Origin: Saprospiraceae bacterium
GTDB taxonomy: Bacteria; Bacteroidota; Bacteroidia; Chitinophagales; Saprospiraceae
Reading direction: 5' to 3'
Length of the DNA: 64,000 bases
Assembly (NCBI GenBank): GCA_958295895.1
Contig: CATQHI010000005.1
Span: 196,501 to 260,500 of the forward strand
Position numbers and translations under genes: made by a program. Below are positions 1-6,604 of the stretch, piece after piece. The notes beneath the pieces were generated by a model. That model was not told the DNA's origin, did no database searches, and saw only the letters and a program-made list of their open reading frames with translations. Numbering within the stretch: the first letter of the stretch is position 1; every line of letters starts with the position of its first letter.

Positions 1-10
1 ACATGATTTC

Positions 11-32
11 CACCGCACCCGCGCCCCCGCCC
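11..32 (-). repeat. Dispersed GC repeat, one core mismatch
   Basis: GGGCGGGGGCGCGGGTGC followed by GGTG on the minus strand, one substitution from the core. It begins immediately after the stop codon of the SEC-C mini-protein. Confidence 0.65.
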
Positions 33-161
33 CTACCCCCAGCACCGCTTATACTTCCGCCCACTGCCACACGAGTATGGCTCATTGCGCCCCACCTTGC
101 GCCCCGAACGACGCACCGGCTCCCCGGCGGAAAGCTCGGAAAATTGTAGGGTGGTAGCCAT
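33..161 (-). CDS. SEC-C motif mini-protein (42 aa), degenerate zinc site
   Basis: ATG at 161 and TAG at 33-35 give a 42-residue protein. Its C-terminal half reads [20 protein letters not shown], which is clearly a SEC-C motif; the family form is GRNEPCPCGSGKKYKKCHG, a small zinc-binding fold found at the end of SecA and alone in many short proteins. Two of the four usual zinc ligands are changed: the first Cys is Tyr, and the final His/Cys position is Trp. Only two Cys remain. It lies 126 bp downstream of the SWIM-SNF2 helicase on the same strand and could be co-transcribed with it. A copy of the dispersed GC repeat begins directly at its stop codon. Function is unknown; binding to nucleic acid or ribosome-associated partners is only an analogy. 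Confidence 0.7.
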   Translation of the reverse strand: MATTLQFSELSAGEPVRRSGRKVGRNEPYSCGSGRKYKRCWG

Positions 162-265
162 GGTGTGCGACTTTGAGCTGTAAAATTACGGGCGATGTTT
201 TTTCTCCATACACTCGCACTCGTAGAGTGCTTCCAACAGCGCTGCCAGAGGGCTTACATCAGGGG

Positions 266-288
266 CCCCGCACCCTGCGGCCCCGCCC
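266..288 (-). repeat. Dispersed GC repeat with one inserted base
   Basis: Minus-strand GGGCGGGGCCGCAGGGTGC (one extra G) overlaps the SNF2 stop codon. The flanking GGGGCCCC can pair with part of the repeat, so it may fold into a terminator-like hairpin. Confidence 0.6.
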
Positions 289-3200
289 TACCCCAGCCGC
301 ATCAGCTCCCCCAACTCCCGATTACTCATCCCCCCCAAACTAGTCTCCCCCTCCACCACACTCAGTTCCGCCAGGTCCCGCTTACTCTCGATCAGCTGGT
401 CGATCCGCTCCTCGAAGGTAGCCGCCGTCACCAGCCGGTGCACGAACACCGTGCGCTCCTGCCCGATGCGGTAGGCCCGGTCGGTAGCCTGGGCCTCCAC
501 GGCCGGGTTCCACCAGAGGTCGTAGTGGATGACGTGATTGGCCGCCGTAAGGTTAAGGCCCGTGCCGCCGGCCTTGATGCTCACAAGTAAGAGCGGCGTA
601 TCGCTATCCGTCTGAAAGCGGTCGACCATTTCATCCCGTTGCTTGGTAGAGCTGCCGCCGTGGAGGAAGGGTGTTTCCAGGCCGAATTCCTTACGGATCA
701 TCTGTTGTAGCAACTCGCCCATCTCGCGGTACTGGGTGAAAATGAGGGCCTTGTCGCCGTTCTCCAGGATACTGGTCAGCCGCTCCCGTAGCAGCTCCGC
801 CTTACCACTCTGCCTGAAGTCGGCCGCGCCCTGCTTGAGGAACTGCGCCGGGTGGTTGCACACTTGCTTGAGGGCGGTGATGAGCTTGAGGATCAGCCCC
901 TGCCGCCCGATGCCCTCGCTCTGCTCCACCCGCCGCATATTCTCCGCGATGACGCTCTGGTAGAGAGCCGTTTGCTCAGGAGTTAGCGCGCAGTGCTCGG
1001 TCTGTACCACCTTATCGGGTAGGTCGGTGATGATGTCCCGGTCGGTCTTGAGCCGCCTCAGTACGAAGGGGGCCGTGAGCCGCTGAAAGCGTGCGGCCAC
1101 CCGCCGGTCGTGCTCCCCCTGGATGGGCCGTCCGTACTGCTCGTTGAAGTACTTGCGTGAGCCCAGGAATTTGGGGAGGGTGTAGTCCAGTAGGCTCCAG
1201 TAGTCCAGCAGCCGGTTCTCGACCGGGGTACCGCTCATGGCGATGCGCACCGCCGCTTTGATCTTCTTCACCGCCCGTGTCTGCTTGGCGCTGGGATTCT
1301 TGATGGCCTGGGCTTCGTCGATCACCGCCACCCGCCAGGGCAGTTTGGCCAGTCCTTCTTCGCTGCGGACTACGCCGTAGGTAGTCAATAGTACGTGGTA
1401 ATCGCCGACATCGGGCAGACTACGCGCGGCACCGTGGTACAGGTGGACGGTCAGTGCGGGCGCAAAACGGGCAATCTCCCGCTGCCAGTTGCCGAGTAGG
1501 CTGGTGGGGACGATCACGATGGCCTTTTCCCGGTCCAGCAGCCCCTCCTCGGCGTACTTCAGTAGCAGGGTGATTACCTGGAGGGTCTTGCCCAGTCCCA
1601 TATCGTCGGCCAGTACGGAGCCGAAGCCGAGTGCCGCATTCGTGTGTAGCCAGGCATACCCGCGTTCCTGGTAGGGCCGTAGGGTGGCGTTCAATCCGGG
1701 CGGGGTCGCAGGTGCAGAGCCTTCGCGTAGGCGGGTAATGAGCCGGGTCAGCTCCGGACCTAAGCGCACCGGTCCCCCCTCGTACTCCTCGGTAAACAGG
1801 GCCTGTAGCCGTTCGTGGGCCTTGAGCTCCGGCTCCCCGGCCGCGAGCTTGTCGATCAGCCGGGCCACTTCAGCCTGGTCCAGCATCACGTACTGCTCCT
1901 TCCAGCGGACCAGCCCGCCGGCGCCCTCCGCCAGTTGCATAAACTCCTCCTTGCTCACAAACCGATCGCCCAGCGCCAACTGCCAGTTGAACTGTAAGAT
2001 GTTATCCAGCGAGACGATCCCCGATAGCTCGAAGACCTGGGTGCCCGGTTTGGTCTGGGCGCTGAGTCCCAGCTGCGGGCGCAGCAACTTCCGCAGGGGC
2101 GCCGGTAGTAGTACCCGGATGCCTAGTGCCTCCATGCTCGGCAGTACGGCGGTCAGCACCGGGGTGAAGTCGTGGACCGAAAAGTGCATCGCGCCGGCCC
2201 CCTGCGCGGCCAGGTAGTCGCTCAGTTGGGGAAAGTGGCCGGCCAGGAAGGACAGCGTTTTAATTAGGCGTAGGCGGTCGACCCGCTCCGCTTCGGCTAG
2301 CCATTCCGCTAGGGGTACCGGGGGCTGGCTTTTATCCGCTTGCTCGCGATCGTAGACGAGCACGTCAACGGAGAGCCCAGCGTCCACCTCCACGACCCGC
2401 ACCACCGGCGAGAACCGCTGGTCGGCCAGGTGCAGCTGCCCCAGGTAGCGGTGTACCGCCTCCCCGAAGCCCTCAGTGCCAACCAGGGTAAACCGCTGCC
2501 GGCCCCGGAGTAAGAACAGGCGGCGGGCCGGGTTATCTTCCTCCATTCCCGCCGTAGCTTCCCGGATCATACAGCCCATTAATGCCGCAAGCAGTTGCCG
2601 GCCCGCCTGCTCCGGCCGGAACTCGTAGAACTCCTCCCGCTCCACGTACAGTAGGGTAGGGGCTACCAGGCAGTCGAAGCGCTGCAGGGTGTCAATCAGT
2701 TCTTCCGTGGTCGCCACCGGGAGGTACTGAGTGAGGTAGCTACTATCTAGGGCGTCGTAGAGTAGGGCGGGGACCAGCGACTTGCGTTGCACCTGCGTCC
2801 GCGCCAACTGGAAGGCGAGGAGGAGGCTGCGGGCTTCCTTGTTGAGCAGGTGGCGCTCGAGCTGTTCGATCTGCTGGAGCCAGTCGAGTACGGCGGCGTC
2901 GGTGGTGAGGTCGAGGCGGACCTCGTCCCGCTCGTCGTAGGCGGCCAGGCGGGTCAGGCGGAGGTCCGCGTCAAGGTGTAGCTCCAGCTGGGTGGCGGGG
3001 GGCAGGAGCTCGGCGACGGGTGTCGCTGCTTCCTTCTGCCAGAGCTTACTGGCGTAGCGGGCCGATTGGGTGTAAATCTTATTCAGGAAGGACTGAAAGT
3101 CACCCCCCGCATCGAAGGCGGGTTGCTCCGGCAGACGGCGCACGGCCTCCCAACCCTGATCGGCGAAGCGGCTGAAGTCGATGCTGGTGGCCAGCGCCTC

Positions 3201-3857
3201 GTCCCAGGTGAAGATCGGCATACCCGCGACGGGCTGCAGCAGATCGGTCAGTTCGGGCACGGCGTCGGTGGCCTCCTCCTCGGGGGGCGTGAGGACCTGG
3301 CGCAGGTCGAGCCCCCGCATGCGGAAGAGCTCGAAGGGGTCGGCATCGATGGCCCCGGCCATGACGTAGAAGACGGCGGCCATGTGCTTGCAGGGCACCG
3401 CCCAGTCGGGGCAGCTACAGTCCGCGTTGAGCTCGGCAAAATCCTCGGGGAAAAGGGTGAGCCCCTGCGCCCGTACCACCTCCAGCAGTTCCGGTGGTAG
3501 GGTGCCGGTGAGGAGCTGGCCGTGCAGGGCGGGGTTGTCGCGGATAGCTTGGAGTACGCGGTCGGCCTGGGTCGTGGGCCAGGGAGTCCAGTCGAGCTGG
3601 ATGCGGTAGGGACGGGGTTCGCTACCCTGCACCTCGGCCGTCAACTTGCCGGGGCGGGGCTGCTGGATGTTTTCGACCAGTCCCTTGTTGGCGTAGGTTT
3701 GTCCGCGGCTCAGGCGGCCGGAGTAGTCCATGCGCTGCAGGGCGGCCAGGAACTCCTTGCCCCACCAGCTGGTGCCGTACTTGCGGCGGTAGCTGCCGGC
3801 CCGGGCCTGGGGGGCGGGGTTGGGGCGGTACCAGCCCCAGGTGTTTTTGCGTGGCAT
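288..3857 (-). CDS. SWIM zinc-finger SNF2-family helicase/ATPase
   Basis: A 1189-aa DEAD/SNF2 ATPase of the bacterial RapA/HepA-like group, expected to translocate on DNA or remodel nucleoprotein complexes. A SWIM finger lies near the N-terminus (Cys147, Cys149, Cys156, His158 in CSCPDWAVPCKH). A long middle region typical of bacterial SNF2 proteins follows. The helicase core starts near residue 750, with Walker A in DDMGLGKT, motif II DEAQ, motif III SGTPVENR, and motifs V/VI in KAGGTGLNLTAAN and QATDRAYRIGQ. The size and domain order are normal. A box TACCTTCC lies four bases upstream of the ATG at 3857, so the transcript may be nearly leaderless. The stop codon overlaps a degenerate copy of the GC repeat, and an exact copy lies inside the gene at 1698. 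Confidence 0.95.
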   Translation of the reverse strand: MPRKNTWGWYRPNPAPQARAGSYRRKYGTSWWGKEFLAALQRMDYSGRLSRGQTYANKGLVENIQQPRPGKLTAEVQGSEPRPYRIQLDWTPWPTTQADRVLQAIRDNPALHGQLLTGTLPPELLEVVRAQGLTLFPEDFAELNADCSCPDWAVPCKHMAAVFYVMAGAIDADPFELFRMRGLDLRQVLTPPEEEATDAVPELTDLLQPVAGMPIFTWDEALATSIDFSRFADQGWEAVRRLPEQPAFDAGGDFQSFLNKIYTQSARYASKLWQKEAATPVAELLPPATQLELHLDADLRLTRLAAYDERDEVRLDLTTDAAVLDWLQQIEQLERHLLNKEARSLLLAFQLARTQVQRKSLVPALLYDALDSSYLTQYLPVATTEELIDTLQRFDCLVAPTLLYVEREEFYEFRPEQAGRQLLAALMGCMIREATAGMEEDNPARRLFLLRGRQRFTLVGTEGFGEAVHRYLGQLHLADQRFSPVVRVVEVDAGLSVDVLVYDREQADKSQPPVPLAEWLAEAERVDRLRLIKTLSFLAGHFPQLSDYLAAQGAGAMHFSVHDFTPVLTAVLPSMEALGIRVLLPAPLRKLLRPQLGLSAQTKPGTQVFELSGIVSLDNILQFNWQLALGDRFVSKEEFMQLAEGAGGLVRWKEQYVMLDQAEVARLIDKLAAGEPELKAHERLQALFTEEYEGGPVRLGPELTRLITRLREGSAPATPPGLNATLRPYQERGYAWLHTNAALGFGSVLADDMGLGKTLQVITLLLKYAEEGLLDREKAIVIVPTSLLGNWQREIARFAPALTVHLYHGAARSLPDVGDYHVLLTTYGVVRSEEGLAKLPWRVAVIDEAQAIKNPSAKQTRAVKKIKAAVRIAMSGTPVENRLLDYWSLLDYTLPKFLGSRKYFNEQYGRPIQGEHDRRVAARFQRLTAPFVLRRLKTDRDIITDLPDKVVQTEHCALTPEQTALYQSVIAENMRRVEQSEGIGRQGLILKLITALKQVCNHPAQFLKQGAADFRQSGKAELLRERLTSILENGDKALIFTQYREMGELLQQMIRKEFGLETPFLHGGSSTKQRDEMVDRFQTDSDTPLLLVSIKAGGTGLNLTAANHVIHYDLWWNPAVEAQATDRAYRIGQERTVFVHRLVTAATFEERIDQLIESKRDLAELSVVEGETSLGGMSNRELGELMRLG
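1698..1719 (+). repeat. Dispersed GC repeat, exact core, inside SNF2 gene
   Basis: Exact GGGCGGGGNCGCAGGTGC core (N=T) followed by AGAG. On the coding strand it encodes Ala-Pro-Ala-Thr-Pro-Pro. Confidence 0.85.
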
Positions 3858-3871
3858 GGGGGGAAGGTACT

Positions 3872-5029
3872 CTACCCTGGTAACTCCTCGTTACTTGCCC
3901 CCTTCACCAACAGGAAGGCCTCAAAATTAGCGGGAGTGATTACTTTTCCCTCGCTCCGTTCGTAGGCATTAAGGAAGGCGCGCGGCACCCTGCCACTCCT
4001 GCGCGGGTTCCATTTGATTTCGTAGGCGAGATGACGACCGTCGTACACTTCGACGTAGTCGACCTCCGCCTGATCGTAGTTGCGCCAGAAGTAGGAGGAG
4101 CCATAGTGGTCGTGGTACTGTCGGGCCTTGAGCCGTTCGCTGACGATAAAATTTTCCCAGAGCGCCCCCCGGTCCGTACGGCGGGCCATGGGCTCGAAGT
4201 TGTTGAGCAGGGCATTGCGGATGCCATTATCCCAGAAGTATACCTTACGCCCTTTTGAAATTTCCTTGCGTGGGTTACGGGCCAGGGCGCGTAGGCGAAA
4301 GACCACGAAGGCTTGTTCCAGAAGCGCGACGTAGCGTTCTATGGTCTGTGCATCGACCCGTAGTAGCTTAGCCAACTCGTTATACGACACCTCGGAGCCC
4401 ACCTGCAGCGCCAGTGCTTGCAGCAGATTGGTCAGTAGATCGGGCTTGCGGATGTCCTCTAGCGCCAGGATATCCTTGTATAGGTAGCTTTCCGCGATTA
4501 GCTGTAGCGTGCTTCTTCCCGTGCCTTCCGCTAGGATGACCTCGGGGTAAAAGCCGTACACCAATCTATCGGGAAGATTTTGCCGGGCAATAGACCGACC
4601 TACTTCACCCGCGTATTCCGCATAGGAAATAGGGTAGAGGTAGTGCTGATATTTCCTTCCGGTGAGGGGTTCGTTTATACCCCTGGCCAGGTCGAGGGAG
4701 GATGATCCCGTAACGATGAATTGGATATCCGGGTAGTTGTCTACCAGAAGCTTTAGCCGTAGACCGATGTCGCGAATGCGCTGCGCTTCATCGACGAAAA
4801 CGATACGGTTACCGCGTGCCAATTCGCGCAGTTCTTCCCTGCCCTTATCCCGGAATAATCCATCGGCGGTAGGGTCATCACCGCTGTAGTAAGTGTACTC
4901 AATGCTTAAGTCATTTAGTATAGTTTCTACCAGCGTCGTCTTCCCTACCTGTCTCGGACCTAAGAGGATAATAACCTTGCCCCGCCCAATTTCCTGAGTT
5001 ATCCTTTGCTGTAGTACGCGTCTAATCAT
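3872..5029 (-). CDS. AAA_14/DUF4143 ATP-binding protein
   Basis: A P-loop ATPase of the AAA_14 plus DUF4143 family, common in Bacteroidota and archaea. Walker A is GPRQVGKT near residue 25, Walker B is VFVDEAQR, and sensor 1 is VTGSSSLD. The C-terminal DUF4143 region contains EVDYVE and YEIKWN, resembling a PD-(D/E)xK nuclease-type core. Cellular role is unknown; members are suspected in defence or mobile-element biology. The start is chosen at 5029 (MIRRVLQQ) because a perfect -7 box TAACTTTG lies only three bases upstream. A TTG six bases earlier would fall inside that box. The gene has its own promoter and follows the SNF2 gene's upstream end closely. Its codons look more AT-rich than its neighbours. 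Confidence 0.85.
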   Translation of the reverse strand: MIRRVLQQRITQEIGRGKVIILLGPRQVGKTTLVETILNDLSIEYTYYSGDDPTADGLFRDKGREELRELARGNRIVFVDEAQRIRDIGLRLKLLVDNYPDIQFIVTGSSSLDLARGINEPLTGRKYQHYLYPISYAEYAGEVGRSIARQNLPDRLVYGFYPEVILAEGTGRSTLQLIAESYLYKDILALEDIRKPDLLTNLLQALALQVGSEVSYNELAKLLRVDAQTIERYVALLEQAFVVFRLRALARNPRKEISKGRKVYFWDNGIRNALLNNFEPMARRTDRGALWENFIVSERLKARQYHDHYGSSYFWRNYDQAEVDYVEVYDGRHLAYEIKWNPRRSGRVPRAFLNAYERSEGKVITPANFEAFLLVKGASNEELPG

Positions 5030-5032
5030 AAC

Positions 5033-5040
5033 CAAAGTTA
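5033..5040 (-). promoter_or_regulatory. Perfect -7 box TAACTTTG next to start codon
   Basis: Matches the Bacteroidota -7 consensus TAnnTTTG at all fixed positions and ends 3 nt before ATG 5029, implying a leaderless or nearly leaderless transcript. Confidence 0.6.
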
Positions 5041-5116
5041 GCCCTAAACCTCAGACCTAATCGGAAAATTAGGGTAAATTCTAGGATTGGCTCTAAATTG
5101 TAGGGTTTGTAGCGTA

Positions 5117-5138
5117 CTCCGCACCTGCGGCCCCGCCC
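5117..5138 (-). repeat. Dispersed GC repeat, exact core, intergenic
   Basis: Exact core (N=C on the minus strand) followed by GGAG. It lies in the gap between the sulfatase stop (5162) and the promoter of the AAA ATPase gene. Confidence 0.85.
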
Positions 5139-5161
5139 CGGGTAATCCTACTTAAGTGCGC

Positions 5162-6601
5162 TTACTCCCCGCCGGTATAGGCAGGATTCGGAGAAGGAAA
5201 CTGAGCCTCCATCCGCTTCAGCGCACCGTCCAGTACCTGCCTCAACTCATTGACTCGTTCGGGTTGGGCAGTAGCCAGATCGTCGTGCTCCCCTAAGTCA
5301 TCAGCCAGATCATAAAGCTCGTAGGTATCCGTCTCGTAAAAGTGGATGAGCTTCCAGTCGCCCCGACGGATGGCGCTGCTGGGGTGGTGGCCCTGATGAT
5401 TGTAGTGGGGATTGTGCCAGACCATCGTGCGCTCGGGGTAGTCCTGCGGACCGGTGAGGGCTGGGACAATGCTGTTGCTGTAGGCCAGGTCGGTCGTATC
5501 GCCCACCGCATCCATCAGAGTAGCAAAGAGGTCGGTGCCGATCACGGGCTGATCCGTGACTACTCCCGCCGCGGCACCGGGCCAGCGTACGATGAAGGGT
5601 ACGCGCATGCCGCCCTCGTAGGTGTAGCCCTTGCCCTCCCGTAGCGGGTCGTTCTTCATCGGGGGCGTGTGCTTGTCGAAGCCGGGGATGGAGGGTACGT
5701 GCAGCCCGCCGTTGTCGCTGGTGAATAGCATGACGGTGTTATTGGCCAGCCCGAGGCTATCGACCGTAGTTAATAGCCGGCCGACGTTTTGGTCGATGCT
5801 TTCCACCATGGCCGCGTAATGAAAATTGGGGAGGGCGGAGGTATCCTGTCCGCTGGCGATACGCTTCTGGCGGTACTTCTCCACCAGATCCTCCGGTCCC
5901 TCGATCGGTACGTGGGGAGAGTAGTAGGCTAGGTAGAGTACAAAGCTGGTATCCTGCTCCGCCGTCACGTAGTCGATGGCCTTATCGGTCAGTACGTCGG
6001 TCAGGTAGTCGCCCTCTCCAGCACCGTCCTGAATCTCGGGCTTCGAGCCGGGGCGGAACCAGGGGTAGAAGTAGGTGTTGGGCAGCCCCTCGTAGCCGCC
6101 CGCAATATTTACGTCGAAGCCCTGGTGCTGGGGGGCGTACTCCCCACCGCCCAGGTGCCACTTGCCGATGAAGCCGGTGGCATAACCGTGTCCTTTCAGC
6201 GCCTCGGCAAAGGTGGTAAAGTGAAGTTGTAGTTTCTGATCGATAAAGGGGGTGGTAAGCCGCTGATCGGGCCGCGCCGGCTGGTTGCCGTGGATGTGCT
6301 CGGTGATGTTGGTCTGTACGGGGTTGAGGCCGGTCATCAGGCTGGACCGGGAGGCGCTACACAGGGGCGCGGCCGCGTAGGCGCTCGTAAAGCGTACACC
6401 CTGGCGGGCCAGCCGGTCGAGGTTGGGGGTCTCGGTGAAGGTGTTACCGTAGCTACTCAGGTCGTTCCAGCCGAGGTCGTCGGCTACGATTATAATGAAG
6501 TTGGGATTCTGGAGGGGGGTGGTTTCGGTAGTTTGCGTAGCCTCCCCGTTACCACAGGATAGTAACAGCGCAGTAAGCAGGGTATACAGCAGATACCGCA
6601 T
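5162..6601 (-). CDS. Sulfatase (arylsulfatase family S1), lipoprotein
   Basis: A 479-aa type I sulfatase that hydrolyses sulfate esters, here probably on a polysaccharide. The N-terminus is a lipoprotein signal (lipobox LLLSC), so it should be exported and membrane-anchored. Metal-binding Asp pair in VADDLGWND; formylglycine signature CSASRSSLMTG (C-x-A-x-R), the Cys being the residue oxidised by the maturase. GKWHLGG and TSDNGG are further family motifs. It begins 3 nt after the GH78 rhamnosidase stop on the same strand, so the two form an operon. This suggests desulfation and rhamnose release from ulvan- or rhamnan-sulfate-like glycans. The exact substrate cannot be read from sequence. Confidence 0.92.
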   Translation of the reverse strand: MRYLLYTLLTALLLSCGNGEATQTTETTPLQNPNFIIIVADDLGWNDLSSYGNTFTETPNLDRLARQGVRFTSAYAAAPLCSASRSSLMTGLNPVQTNITEHIHGNQPARPDQRLTTPFIDQKLQLHFTTFAEALKGHGYATGFIGKWHLGGGEYAPQHQGFDVNIAGGYEGLPNTYFYPWFRPGSKPEIQDGAGEGDYLTDVLTDKAIDYVTAEQDTSFVLYLAYYSPHVPIEGPEDLVEKYRQKRIASGQDTSALPNFHYAAMVESIDQNVGRLLTTVDSLGLANNTVMLFTSDNGGLHVPSIPGFDKHTPPMKNDPLREGKGYTYEGGMRVPFIVRWPGAAAGVVTDQPVIGTDLFATLMDAVGDTTDLAYSNSIVPALTGPQDYPERTMVWHNPHYNHQGHHPSSAIRRGDWKLIHFYETDTYELYDLADDLGEHDDLATAQPERVNELRQVLDGALKRMEAQFPSPNPAYTGGE

Positions 6602-6604
6602 ATG

